From the NCBI GenBank assembly GCA_033675265.1, contig JAUJYZ010000376.1, forward strand, positions 618,501 to 682,500: a stretch of DNA of 64,000 bases. Reading direction: 5' to 3'. This document shows positions 31,811-44,300 of the stretch, in pieces (position 1 is the stretch's first letter; each line of letters starts with the position of its first letter). The notes below the pieces were generated by a model. The model had not been told where the DNA came from and searched no databases. It worked only from the letters and a program-made list of their open reading frames with translations. The position numbers and the translations under genes are program-made. Source of the stretch: Actinostola sp. cb2023. Its lineage: Eukaryota; Cnidaria; Anthozoa; Actiniaria; Actinostolidae.

Positions 31811-32244
31811 CATGATCAGTGATGATGATGATGATGATGATCAGAAGGAGTGATTCTACAAATGCGCTGCAGTTTCGCTCTTGCACACTAGAAAACGACG
31901 CAGGAATTTTAATTTAAAACTGGCGAAGGAACTGGGCAGAACGCCTGACGTTAAAATTATACGACCAGCGTTTCCCTTCACGTGCGACTCACTCCAGAAG
32001 TTCTCATTAGCAAATTCACTGAAGACGAAGACATTACTTGACAATGTTAACCTCACTATATTATAATGGATTATTTCGCAGGCGCAACAAGAAAAGGCCG
32101 TTCATAAAACGATGTGTGACGCCAATTGAGTTTATTGAAGAAAACGATGATATAAAGTTAGATCAAGTCAAATCAAGTGAGCCAATCCCTGCACGAAGAA
32201 GAATATCAGCGCTTAAAGTGGTTGATCTGGACGCCGATTATTAG
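20060..32244 (+). CDS. Five-CUB-domain single-pass membrane protein
   Basis: Eleven exons, 850 residues: 20060-20159, 20969-21307, 21555-21902, 21976-22299, 22793-23143, 23348-23698, 24316-24401, 24565-24677, 30722-30884, 31446-31660 and 32082-32244. Exon 1 is a signal peptide (MMSTTAVRLTCLYVSLIYLG...), phase 1. Each CUB domain is one phase 1-1 exon (residues 34-146, 147-262, 263-370, 371-487, 488-604). CUB4 lacks Cys1 and Cys2 (SRGYHN, YAWQI) but keeps Cys3 and Cys4. A linker (residues 605-770) has ERQRRS, a furin-type site, and a membrane-proximal module that may be SEA-like. TM at about 772-797 (LLPIVLSIVGVLVFLFVMAV), then a 54-residue basic/acidic tail. CUB proteins act in extracellular binding and signalling; the ligand is unknown. 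Intron 8 (24678-30721) is transposon-rich. A 63-bp array starts at the stop codon. Confidence 0.88.
20185..20901. mobile_element. TIR element with 47-bp tandem array in CUB-gene intron 1
   Basis: The left end CAGGAGCCCATTACTAGGAG is the inverse of the end of each 47-bp unit in the right part (GGCTCCTAGTAATGGGCTCC). An inner inverted pair GCACAAATTGTGC lies at about 20239 and 20500. About eight 47-bp units fill 20525-20892, so the right terminus itself has been amplified. The element starts 26 bp after the donor of exon 1. Confidence 0.75.
21366..21509. mobile_element. Near-perfect hairpin MITE in CUB-gene intron 2
   Basis: About 58-bp arms beginning ACGTTGACCGGAAGTAATTA and ending with the complement ...GGTCAACGT, with a 20-30 bp loop. 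It is non-coding. Confidence 0.8.
22448..22748 (+). repeat. 55-bp minisatellite in CUB-gene intron 4
   Basis: About 5.4 units beginning GAAATCACACTAAGCACCGT and ending TGACGTCACT. Each unit holds a CRE-like TGACGTCA. The last unit ends about 45 bp before the acceptor of the CUB4 exon. Confidence 0.9.
24930..28660. mobile_element. Long-TIR element (about 0.9-kb arms) in CUB-gene intron 8
   Basis: The sequence 24930-25811 is repeated inverted at 27751-28660 with few differences (for example GGCTTCCTGTGGTGTTTGTC at the inner border). The 1.9-kb centre has a C25-A11 homopolymer at about 25946-25981 and a separate hairpin element at 27523-27745. No transposase is recognisable in the arms or the centre; open frames in the arms mirror one another and are not genes. 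Confidence 0.7.
27523..27745. mobile_element. Hairpin MITE inside the centre of the long-TIR element
   Basis: Arms of about 95 bp: TCAATTCATCGATATCACTC... and its complement ending at about 27745, around a short loop at about 27632. It is directly next to the inner border of the right long arm. Confidence 0.75.
28662..29514. mobile_element. TIR element with about 70-bp ends
   Basis: CGTCCCCAGAGCCTGCGTTA... at the left recurs inverted at 29447-29514. The element abuts the right arm of the long-TIR element. No protein is recognised inside. Confidence 0.7.
29520..30652. mobile_element. TIR element with AGGGGCACTGTCACG ends
   Basis: AGGGGCACTGTCACGACGCG at the left and CGTGTCGTGACAGTGCCCCT at the right form about 30-bp inverted ends around 1.1 kb without recognisable coding sequence. 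It lies in intron 8 of the CUB gene, just before exon 9. Confidence 0.65.
31124..31253. mobile_element. Hairpin element with CGAAACGT motifs
   Basis: GTAACACGGTGAGAAA and its imperfect complement bound a 130-bp hairpin. Inside, ACGTTTCGAGCC...GGCTCGAAACGT is itself inverted. It sits in intron 9 of the CUB gene. Confidence 0.6.
31745..31840 (+). repeat. ATT and GATG microsatellites
   Basis: (ATT)n at about 31762-31808 is followed by (GAT)n at about 31820-31840, in the last intron of the CUB gene. Confidence 0.85.
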
Positions 32245-33732
32245 ACTTATCGTATCTATAAAGACGAACAAGCTAACATGTACATCAGCGGTAATGCAGA
32301 CTTATCGTATCTATAAAGACTGATATACGAACAAGCTAACATGTACATCAGCGGTAATGCAGACTTATCGTATCTATAAAGACTGATATACGAACAAGCT
32401 AACATGTACATCAGCGGTAATGCAGACTTATCGTATCTATAAAGACTGATATACGAACAAGCTAACATGTACATCAGCGGTAATGCAGACTTATCGTATC
32501 TATAAAGACTGATGATATACGAACAAGCTAACATGTACATCAGCGGTAATGCAGACTTATCGTATCTATAAAGACTGATATACGAACAAGCTAACATGTA
32601 CATCAGCGGTAATGCAGACTTATCGTATCTATAAAGACTGATATACGAACAAGCTAACATGTACATCAGTGGTAATGCAGACTTATCGTATCTATAAAGA
32701 CTGATATATATACGAACAAGCTAACATGTACATCAGCGGTAATGCAGACTTATCGTATCTATAAAGACTGATATACGAACAAGCTAACACTGTACATCAG
32801 CGGTAATGCAGACTTATCGTATCTATAAAGACTGATATACGAACAAGCTAACATGTACATCAGCGGTAATGCAGACTTATCGTATCTATAAAGACGAACA
32901 AGCTAACATGTACATCAGTGGTAATGCAGACTTATCGTATCTATAAAGACTGACTGATATACGAACAAGCTAACATGTACATCAGCGGTAATGCAGACTT
33001 ATCGTATCTATAAAGACTGATATACGAACAAGCTAACATGTACATCAGCGGTAATGCAGACTTATCGTATCTATAAAGACGAACAAGCTAACATGTACAT
33101 CAGTGGTAATGCAGACTTATCGTATCTATAAAGACTGACTACGAACAAGCTAACATGTACATCAGCGGTAATGCAGACTTATCGTATCTATAGACGAACA
33201 AGCTAACATGTACATCAGTGGTAATGCTGACTTATCGTATCTATAAAGACTGATATACGAACAAGCTAACATGTACATCAGCGGTAATGCAGACTTATCG
33301 TATCTATAAAGACTGATATACGAACAAGCTAACATGTACATCAGCGGTAATGCAGACTTATCGTATCTATAAAGACTGATATACGAACAAGCTAACATGT
33401 ACATCAGCGGTAATGCAGACTTATCGTATCTATAAAGACTGATATACGAACAAGCTAACATGTACATCAGCGGTAATGCAGACTTATCGTATCTATAAAG
33501 ACTGATATACGAACAAGCTAACATGTACATCAGCGGTAATGCAGACTTATCGTATCTATAAAGACTGATATACGAACAAGCTAACATGTACATCAGTGGT
33601 AATGCAGACTTATCGTATCTATAAAGACTGATATACGAACAAGCTAACATGTACATCAGCGGTAATGCAGACTTATCGTATCTATAAAGACTGATATACG
33701 AACAAGCTAACATGTACATCAGCGGTAATGCA
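32243..33732 (+). repeat. 63-bp minisatellite starting at the CUB-gene stop codon
   Basis: About 24 units of AGACTTATCGTATCTATAAA... with small length variants. The first unit begins with the AG of the TAG stop at 32242-32244. Frames on the opposite strand (MYMLACSYISLYRYDK...) are repeat translations, not proteins. Confidence 0.95.
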
Positions 33733-34270
33733 GTTCTTGAATTCTAAAACCTCTCAGTTGCGCGATGTTTTGTAGGTTTTTGGGCGCGCAATGGATTGTG
33801 GTAAAATGTACACGCCGCCATCTTTTGCAGTACTGACAACAACAACAACTTTATTAACTTAAAATGACAAAACAAAATTACAAACTTAGAAGAAAAGAAG
33901 AACTGATAATAGATAAAAGTTACTCAGAATAACTTGTAAGCTAATCTAGCTGAGTAACTACTAGTATTAATTAAAGATTAATTTAGATTCAACAAGCTTG
34001 ATTTGTTTATAGCTATATAATTGTTCTTATATACTAAGACTAAAAACTGTAGTAGTACACTTACTTGTCTGTGTTGTTACATGGTGTTTAGCTATCTAGT
34101 AACTACAAATATAGTTTTTATAAACGTTATAACCGATCGAGGCAGTCTAGGAATAAATGAATACGGTTATATATAGTTTGTTGAGCTTATTAATTTACTC
34201 TACTAATTCTAGTGTACGCTATCAAAATGCTTGAAAGTATCCTCATTGCATATCTTCTCATATTGTCAAC
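33733..34270. other. Intergenic, AT-rich, nothing recognised
   Basis: Low-complexity AT-rich sequence with an (AAC)n/ACTTTATTAACTT stretch at about 33838-33860 that resembles a decayed retroelement tail. No exon is supported. Confidence 0.5.
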
Positions 34271-34272
34271 TA

Positions 34273-34835
34273 CAGTCAAACCAGCCCAGACACACGGTGC
34301 AACTTTTCTTGCAACGTTGCGCGCAACAGTTGCAGAAGTAGGATCAAGTTCTACTGCTGCAACCATTGCGCGCAACGTTGCACCGTGTGACACACCAAAA
34401 AACCTTGTTGCGCGCAACGTTGCACCGTGTGACACCCCAAAACACCTTGTTGCGCGCAACGTTGCACCGTGTGACACACCAAAAAACCTTGTTGCGCGCA
34501 ACGTTGCACCGTGTGACACACCAAAAAACCTTGTTGCGCGAAACGTTGCACCGTGTGACACACCAAAAAACCTTGTTGCGCGCAACGTTGCCTTGTGTGA
34601 CACCCCCAAAAAATCTTGTTGCGCGCAACATTGCAAGGAAAGTTGCATCGTGTGTCCGAGCCTTAAAGCGGCCCTCTGTTATAAATTAAGCGGTCACCCT
34701 CTATTAAGCGGTCACTTTAACTCAAATTACCGGAAATTACTGTAAACTTTAATTGAGCTTTAATTAAGTGGTCACCCCTATTAAGCGGTCAGTTGGCTAT
34801 TTCCCGTGGGTGGCCGCTTAATAGAGGTTTGACTG
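34273..34835. mobile_element. Mariner-type MITE containing a 42-bp array
   Basis: The terminal CAGTCAAACC and inverted GGTTTGACTG are flanked by TA on both sides (34271-34272, 34836-34837), as in Tc1/mariner elements. Its left half is a second inverted structure: CAGACACACGGTGCAACTTT with its complement near 34655, enclosing about six 42-bp units (GCGCGCAACGTTGCACCGTG...). The right half has the GCGGTCACC motifs seen in many such MITEs. Confidence 0.7.
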
Positions 34836-34920
34836 TATCATAAATGGCCAGACAAGTGCTTCCCAATTAAGGTAAGTTAGTTGGTTAAGCACTGCACTGC
34901 CTGACAGAGTCCACATCAAA

Positions 34921-35385
34921 TCTCAATGCTGTATAGCTGGTTGCTCATCGTCGTCCCACAAACCTCAATGCTGTATAGCTGGTTGCTCATCGTCGCACCA
35001 CAAACCTCAATGCTGTATAGCTGGTTGCTCATCGTCGCACCACAAACTTCAATGCTGTATAGCTGGTTGCTCATCGTCGCACCACAAACCTCAATGCTGT
35101 ATAGCTGGTTGCTCATCGTCGTCCCACAAACCTCAATGCTGTATAGCTGGTTGCTCATCGTCGTCCCACAAACCTCAATGCTGTATAGCTGGTTGCTCAT
35201 CGTCGTACCACAAACCTCAATGCTGTATAGCTGGTTGCTCATCGTCGTACCACAAACCTCAATGCTGTATAGCTGGTTGCTCATCGTCGCACCACAAACC
35301 TCAATGCTGTATAGCTGGTTGCTCATCGTCGCACCACAAACCTCAATGCTGTATAGCTGGTTGCTCATCGTCGTCCCACAAACTC
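34921..35385 (-). repeat. 42-bp minisatellite made of the coding tail and stop of beta-helix copy B
   Basis: Eleven 42-bp units (CTCAATGCTGTATAGCTGGT... on the plus strand). On the minus strand each reads about WDDDEQPAIQH then TGA, in the same frame as the gene because 42 is a multiple of 3. The first unit is the real C-terminus; ten more lie downstream. Confidence 0.95.
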
Positions 35386-38300
35386 TCTTCGAGTGGCCGC
35401 CGATAGCCAGATTGATACTTTCTCCAATGATGAAACAGATGAATACAGCACTGACCAACAATGATCAGCAGACGTATAACTTGTGACACAACAACCCCGA
35501 CGATCAGTACTCCAAGTAAACACGGCAGGGTACCCATGACGACCACCTCGACGAATTGTAGTGCATGGATTTGGGTCTTCACTGGACCTTCAGGGGTGAC
35601 GCCGACTGTGCTGAGGACCGATTTGCATAGATTGATGGTTGCTATGACAACGTGCATTCCCAGCATGAGAAGAGCGAAGGCGTTTACCTTGCTGTCTTTG
35701 TATGGCTTGATGAATGTGTTGTGGAACAATGCCAGGATACAGAAGATAGTCATGAAGAGAAGTCGTATCATTGGGGTGGCAAAAAACGAATAGATACTCA
35801 AAAACACCAAGCGACGGCCAATCAGAACACTTTCCCAGTACAAGGCGCCTTTTGATTGGTCATTTGATGGTCTAAACGGGCCTTGTAGGACTTCTAGTAA
35901 AGCCTCTCGTGGCCCGTCTTCGTGTTCGGATTCGGGTTCGGGTTCGGGTTCTCGATAATAGCCATCTTCATAACAGATATTCCCTCTAAGTCTAACCAAG
36001 CTTGCGCGGATGTGCTGAGAACCCCAGTACATAATGAATGGTAGAGGCACAAAGCAAGCAACAACAAACTTGCAGGCGCTGATCTCTTGACGTCGTAACT
36101 TCGATGTGCCTATCAACAGAACAACTAGAAATGGAACCACAAAAATGACGGTGTAGGCGATCAAGGCGTACTGCCACCAATGGACCCAACACGTGATGTT
36201 ACCATCCAGAAACAGCTGCAATTTGGTGCGACCATTGATGTTCATAGGTGTGCAGTGTAATAGTTCTAATGAGGTGTGTCCAAGCCGTTCGTATCCGAGC
36301 AGAAGGATCTCAATAATGGCTGCAACGTACGGTGGTAAACGTGGCCTGGGTTTCTTTGTGATCAGACACATGAACCAGCGAAGCAAATAGAAGATGATGA
36401 CGAATGCCATGGCAGCAAAAACTTGCGACGACAGAAAAAGTTTCTTAGTAACGACAGCCAAACCTGGAAACGGACAACCAAATGAGGAGTCGGCTATCTC
36501 AACTTCAAAGTTATAAAATGCAACCACAGAGGAAATGAGAACATTTCTCTTTAAGATTTCAGAAGTGCTGTCCATCATTAAGAGTTCTGCGACCTGGTAG
36601 AAATAGAAGATGATTTTGGAGTAGCCATGTCCACCGTGCCGGTTTTCCATCTCGGGCTCATTGCTGCTTTTAGGTGTCACTGTCTTGAACCAGCAAAGCT
36701 GTTGTATAAGAAAACGAACCACAGGTGGTCGATGTAGTATGTAGAAAGCAATGGTGATTGAAAACAGAGCAGCGATGACCCAAAACCAACCGTCGTAACA
36801 CTCTTCATTTGGACGACACTTGTGGTTAAACATGCTTTCAGAAAACCCTTTCTTGCAAGATCCACACATGATTCCAGTTCGATTGCCATCACATCTGTTG
36901 TACACTGAAGCATCATGGTTTGTTTTTGGAGAGCTACAGTAATGTTCTGGACATCTGGTGAAATTGAGTTGTGGAGGATTTCTCAAGGTTTTGTAGCCCC
37001 AAAAGTTCGGCCTGCTCTCAATGTTACTCGTGCATTTCGCACCAAAAGGACAAAACTCGAGGCATTTGATGTGAATCATATTTGTTCCACGCATTGATCC
37101 TCTCTGAAGGGTGTACCTTCCCACTCCGCAAGTTTCGCAGGAGAACTTCATGTGTGTGATGTTAATGAAACTTCTGGAGCCTTGATGGATAATGTGAGAA
37201 GCATTCTCTATGGTCATGTAGCTGCCAACTGGACAGGTTAAATTTGAGTTGTGGTCAATATAAACAAACCCTTCAGTTTGGATGGTGAAGTGAGGACTTA
37301 TTCTCTCTGAGACGTCCGTTATAAAGTTGGAATTTCTTAACTGTAATGGACCTCTACCTCCTGCAAATACAAAAGCCATCGATGATGGATCATTTTCATT
37401 TCCAATCTCCATCCCATTGAAATGTCTGCTCAGTATTTCCGTCTGAGTGAATGAAGAATCTTGGAACGTAACACTAGCAGTTCCTTCTTGGATGAAAAGA
37501 TGAGCTCCAATTTTTGGTCTCTGAGAAAAGTTATTTTTGAATTGACATCGTTTGAACGTTGTGTTGCCATTGGCAACGTAGGCAAAATAAGTGGACGCCA
37601 TGTTATTTTCAAAGACGACGTCCTCAAATATGAAGTTGTTGAGGTATTGATATGATGGAAACTTTGGTGGTTTTCTTTTCTGGGGCTCTTGTACCTGTTT
37701 GTCCTCTGGTGCACGAAGATACAGCATTGTTGGAATTTGTCCGCCGACATTCTTGTAATTCGGCGGCAGAATGTGTGAGTTATTCTTGAAGATACACCGT
37801 CGAAAAATAACAGAAATCGAGCCGTTATGGAATATCGGGATGATAAAACCAAATATAAAACTGGTTTTGCTGGTTTTAATCCGGTTAAACAGGAAATGAA
37901 CTTGTTCCAGTAAAACCTCTCCTTTGATTTCCAGCCGTTTTCGTCTCGTACTACCCAGCTTTATAACAAACGAGTTTAGGCGTTTATTGTATAACACCTT
38001 CGTTGTGCGTATTTTAACAAAGATGAAGTTTGGTTGCACGTAGTTCAAGTTGAAGCAATAAAAGTTTTTAGCGAAAATCGAGTTTTCAATGAGCAGCGTT
38101 GCATTTAATCCAGGAATCATCGTTTCTAATCCAGTTTCTCTTCCTATATAATAACTGTAACAAGTTCCTTTGGTTTCATTGAAAGTAACGTTTTTGAAGG
38201 AGACATTTTGAATGCTTTTAGCGAAGATTGAGTTTCCAACATTCTTTAGAAAAACAGAGTTTAGCACCACTAGTGTCGATGATACAATAGATGAAGGCTT

Positions 38301-41300
38301 TGTCACCAACACACCAAGTATAGGCCTTTTATTCCCGGCAGTATTTTTATAAAACCTGGATTCTGACACAGTCACATGCAACGATCCACCAGGTTCCTCT
38401 CCAGTGTGATTGACAATTACACCCGATCCTTTCAAATTTCTATTTCCACTAAATACTGAGTTTTGTATGTTCACTTGAGCATCCTTACCTGTTGTCAAAC
38501 AAAGAGGACCATACTGTTTCTCACACCCACCTCTCTTGCACCTCTTGAAACATTTGTAGAATCGAACTTTATCGAGTAATGCAGTGACCATAGCAACACC
38601 TGATTGTGTATTCCCGACAGACACAACGCAGCCAGTATTAGTACCAAAGCAATATACAAAGCTAACATTGAGGACTTTTAGACTGACTTTGCTGACACCT
38701 TTGTCGATTTGAAGTACTCCTCCCACGTCGGCCTGATTCCTGAAAAAGTAGGAATCTTTTATAACCACATCGACGTTTCTTCCCCCTGGCACGTAGACCA
38801 CACCTCCTGGGCAGTTTATTTTGTGTCCAAGATAAGACGATTTGGAAATACTAATATAACTTTGGCAGCTGCGTATTCCGAGGAATCTCATATTCACATT
38901 GTTCTGGCTTTTAACCTCACTAAACGTTAAGTTAGCAGAGCAGGTGTAGGCAACAAAGAAACTGTAAGAAATGGTGTCTAGTTTATCGCCACCTGGAAGT
39001 GAATCAGAATTCACATAAAAAACTTTGGCATTTTTCTTTGGGTCAATGTAACCATAGTAACTTTTACTATGACGTGCGGCGTTGCCATAGCGACTCTTGA
39101 TTTTATAGCTGTTGTTTATTACAGTAACGTTGCTCCAGTTTGAAGTCAATGAAAAGCCTCTACAAACACAACTGCCATGGTGCACAAAAATCAAGCCACT
39201 AGACTTGTGGCTCGTCTGTATTGCGGCTTTGTTTTCTTGGAATACAGAATCCTTGATGTCCATGACTATCCGATTACGTCTGCCTCCTGTACCAACATTT
39301 ACCTGTATGCAGCCACTGTTCTGTTTGAATAGGCATTTTTGCAAGCTCAGGTAATAGCTGAGGCCTTGCACTGCACGTGATACCTGGACGTCGAGGGCTG
39401 GTGATGATTCCATGAACACACAGTGTTTGATGACAGCGGCTGTGTCTTGCAAACTAATCACTGTTTTCTTGAACGTTATCCCTGTTATGTTGACGACCGT
39501 TGCAGCAGTGTTCTCGTCAGCTTTGATTGTTATTCCATTACGACATGAAATATGGGCTGTTTTCACGTAACTCTGCATCGAGAAACGTTTCTGCACAAGA
39601 AGTCTTCCTTGAGTTGATTCACACGAGTAAGGTTCTGTCCCGTCTCCATCTACGTACAGTCGACCTCCCCATGCAAGCTTCTCAAATCCAAGCTGTAACG
39701 TTTTGCAAGGCGAAGACATGCTACCACAATCGTCACTGTTACTGGCATCGCTTCGATATTTAGATACATACACTTCGTCCAGAAGTTCTTGCGATATCTC
39801 TCCTATAAAATAGACATCATTATTTTATATTCTAGAGAAATCGAGCTCGTAAACGCAGGCACGGAAACCCCACATATAGCATATTATAGAATATAATTAC
39901 AGTGAACTCTCTCTAAGACGGGCACCCTCGGGACGAGTGAGGCGCGGTATTGCGGAAAAATTAAGCAAGCTCAATCATAGTGCTCGGGAAGGACAGCTGT
40001 TTAGGGTTCGAAGGGTGTCCGTCTTAGAGAGAGTTCACTGTAATTCTATTCTACACATATTTCAAAAATCGTTGTCGCAGCCGAAGCAACAGTCAACACT
40101 CCAAGACTGCAAAGGATTTCGGTAATTTTTCTCGTAATTTTATTCATTCAGAGAATATTTTGGTTGCATGCGTTTGTGACATGTTATTATGGCAAGCTGA
40201 AGTGGTAGCTCAGGTGTTAAACCGAATATTTCGGAAAGTACGGTATAATAGTAGAGCAGATTTCGTATGACTGTGAAAAACTTACGGCACGGAAGTGCCG
40301 TGTCGTGACCGTGATGATTCGAATGAATTCGTGCCGTGACCGTGCCGTGCCGTGCGCCGTGGTTTTTCACAGTCATACGAAATCTGCTCTACTACAAACG
40401 TGCTGTTGCGGGTACTAAACCCGTTGAACAAGAACAGAATAAAGAAAACACGCTTCCAAACAGTTAATGAGCTGAAAAACTACATTCATGATAACTATTT
40501 ACAATGACCACAACTGAATAATTTAATGACTAGAAAAATTACCGAAATCCTTTGCACGTCTTGGAGTGTTGACTGTTGCTTCGGCTGCGACAACGATTTG
40601 AGAAATAGGTGTATATACACCACTTCAAGGTCATGAACAATCATTGGTACCAAGTCGAGGTTGGCATTGATGTTTTCGTACACATTTTAAATAGTGTATT
40701 TGGTCAATGCCAACCATTGTTCATGGCTACTCTACAGAACCGTTAAGTGGTGCATTGTCAAATACTATCTGTAAACTCTCTTCTATTTTATCCTACGATT
40801 GTAGAATGTGTGCATTTATTGTTTTTCTCGGTTATATGTAATCAGTTGAAAGGAATCATAGAATACGTACATTCATTAGAACAGAAAGAAATTCATTGTG
40901 AAAATAATTTAAATTAAAAAAAGGACTGAGAAAAATGAATAAAAAAAGTTATTTCTATAGTTCAAACTAATTATATTCAGATTTATTTTCTTACAAGCAG
41001 CAACTTCAACACCGCTGATTCGTTTTTATTCCACCAAGCAGGACGTTTACTCTTATGTGAAAGTATAATAGGCCGAAAGGGAAGGGAAACTCGAATAGTT
41101 AATAATAATAATAATAATAATAATTTATTTCTTAAAAACGCATACACAATGTCTCTATGCTTTTTACAATAAAGAACATAAAGAAAAGACAATGAAAAAT
41201 AAATATATATACAATAAAAGAAGATGTGAAATAAAGCATATGTATATAAATATATGAAAAACGCGTAGGTAACAAAATATATATATATATATACTCAATC

Positions 41301-44300
41301 AGGATAAAAACTGTTTAAACAGATAAGTCTTTAATTTGTCTTTAAATGTTCCTAGTGATTGTTCAGTTCTTAAATCGGTGGGTAGAGCGTTCCAAAGCTT
41401 GGGGCCAGCAACGGAGAATGCTCTGTCTCCGTAGGACTTAGAGATAGTTCGTGGAATAGCGAGGAGTTCTTTTCCAGCTGTAGAGCGAAGGCGACGTCCA
41501 GTAGTGTAGTCAGAGAGGAGGTCCGCGGCGAGGTAGTTAGGGGCCAGTCCATTCCTTACTTTAAAGACTTTAAGTGTCATTGTCTGAGAAAACCGGGCAG
41601 AGTTGAAAGATGGGGTTCGGCCGATTCCTTTCAAATTGCTATCATTTATTACCTATAGGAATAGATTAAGAATGGTCGTATTTAAAGTTTGGTTCAGGCT
41701 TTTGCTCGAAAGTTTGACCACCCCCATTGTTTTGCATCAAAATCGCCCTGAAAGACGCTAAAATTTCGGGTCACTTTGGCGCTCTGTAAAACTCATATAA
41801 AATGATTTTCTATGATACATTTAGTTTGGTTGTAATATTTAGCCTTTGTAGAGCTGGGTTACATGCAATAATGGCAAATTTTCGAAATAAATCTTATTTT
41901 CACTTCGAGTTAAAAGTCAGTTGTCGACGGCCTTCGGCGGTCGACTAAATTTAAGCCATTTTACGGAGGTCCGTTCTTAAAAGTGCGGCAGTTTATTTTA
42001 TTAATTTAGCCAATTTTAACAAGTTTATTCTTTCCTTTCTTGATTTCCAAAAACTCTTACTCGGATATTTTTAACGACTTCGCGTGAGCAGCCTCCGACT
42101 CTTCAAGGTAGTCGGCTCTTTTCCCGTCAAATTTTGTTTGTTTATCATCAATAAGTCGGACTTGGTTCTTCGTATATTGTCTTTTTAACCGCAAGTCACT
42201 CTTTAGTGCTTTGAAAGACCTTAAAATCTTACGAGAACATGATAAAAGGTAAATAGCTTCGTTTCACACATACTAATTTTAAAAGTCAATAAACATTTCA
42301 GCAGATTGTGTCACAGACAGTGTTTGATCGCGATTTTGCCGGGAAAACAAGGGTCTCAAGCTCTCTCGCTATGTACAACATATTACAATCCAATCAAAAG
42401 AAATATATTGATTAATGCCTAGGTGGATTTATTTAGTAAATATACCATTATTAAACATTTGAGAGTTCGTCCGCAAATCATCATTTAGAATCTGTATGTC
42501 AACAGAGACAAGTAAATGAATACTAATTACTTCATTGAACATGGTGACGCATCACTAATTTAAATTTGGCTGTATTCACCGTTAAAGTAGCATTGGATTG
42601 CTGACACAATAGTATTGTAATATCTTGTAATCCCGTCCACACTAATCCGTTTTCGTTTGAAAACGCATACTTTTTTATCCATTTTTAGCGATCGTCCACT
42701 GACAAACAATCAAATGAAAACATAGATGAAAACGGAGGTTTTCGAAAACGCTTTCAAAAGTGGAGACGATGTGAAAAGTGGAGACGATGTGAAAAGTGGA
42801 AAAGACGTGACCGTTTCCCGAACCGGCAGTTTTTGTACCTTTGTATGAATAAATTAAACATTCAAGAGAGCTATACATGAGGAGCCGGAATGATTTTTGA
42901 CTTAAGTACCTGGTTGCTAAGATGGCCTTTCGGTAAATTAATCCCGGAGATAATCTCATTAGCTATCACTGGAAACAGTAATTATCGCTTGAGACTGTTG
43001 ACATACATTTGTAATATTACTTATTCCTCATTGGTTCTTATTTGGCGCTGTTCTCGATTGAAATGTTTGTTACAACGCACAATGATCTGCAATGGCGAGT
43101 AGATAGATAATGGAGTCATTCTATAGAATCTTTTCCGAACAACTGCCAACAGATAAGTGCTCCTGGTATGCTTTAAATTGTTTGATTTGTGGTTGCCGAC
43201 CAAAGCGATTTATCCAGCGACTGCCAGGGGTCTGCCAGTATTCCACAATCATTTCAAAGAAATATTCATCGAAGAGCTCTCTGATGTCGGCATGGTTCGC
43301 CTGCACCAAAAGCATTTCTGACAATCGGGACCAAGCGACTGCGTGGTGGTTATGCAAAAGAAAATGGGTTGTGGTTGCTAGTGGTTTTGGCGTTCTACTT
43401 GCCACTTTAAAAGGAAACACGACCAGCCACGAAGTAGCCTCCCCCGCAAAGCTGAATAATTGTAGAAGGGTTTTAGCTCTCTGAATCGAGAGCTTGAACA
43501 ATTTTATAATAATACAGATACAAAGTGTAGCTGATATAGCCACTGATCCCAGTGTCCAGATGCTTCATTGGAGCTAGTACACTGGAGGTCAGTTTATAAT
43601 GTAGAGATAGGGCCGGGTATAGGCAATCTCAGTGTCCAGATGCTTCATCGGAGTACACTGGAGGACCCTGGAGGTATTTATAATAGTAGAGATAGGATGT
43701 AGCCAAACCCAGTGTCCAGATGCTTCATCGGAGTACACTGGAGGTATTTATAATAGTAGATATAGGGTATAGGCAATCTCAGTGTCCAGATGCTTCATCG
43801 GAGTACACTGGAGGTATTTATAATAGTAGAGATAGGATATAGCCAAACCCAGTGTCCAGATGCTTCATCGGAGTACACTGGAGGTATTTATAATAGTAGA
43901 GATAGGATGTAGCCAAACCCAGTGTCCAGATGCTTCATCGGAGTACACTGGAGGTATTTGTAATAGTAGAGATAGGATGTAGCCAAACCCAGTGTCCAGA
44001 TGCTTCATCGGAGTACACTGGAGGTATTTATAATAGTAGAGATAGGATATAGCCAAACACAGTGTCCAGATGCTTCATCGGAGTACACTGCATGGAGGTA
44101 TTTATAATAGTAGAGATAGGATATAGCCAAGCCCAGTGTCCAGATGCTTCATCGGAGTACACTGGAGGTATTTATAATAGTAGAGATACGATGTAGCCAA
44201 ACCCAGTGTCCAGATGCTTCATCGGAGTACACTGGAGGTATTTATAATAGTAGAGATAGGATATAGCCAAACCCAGTGTCCAGATGCTTCATCGGAGTAC

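Noticed and set aside
32243..33735. Regularly spaced repeats resembling a CRISPR array
   Set aside because: Units are near-identical over their full length with no unique spacers, and the genome is animal.
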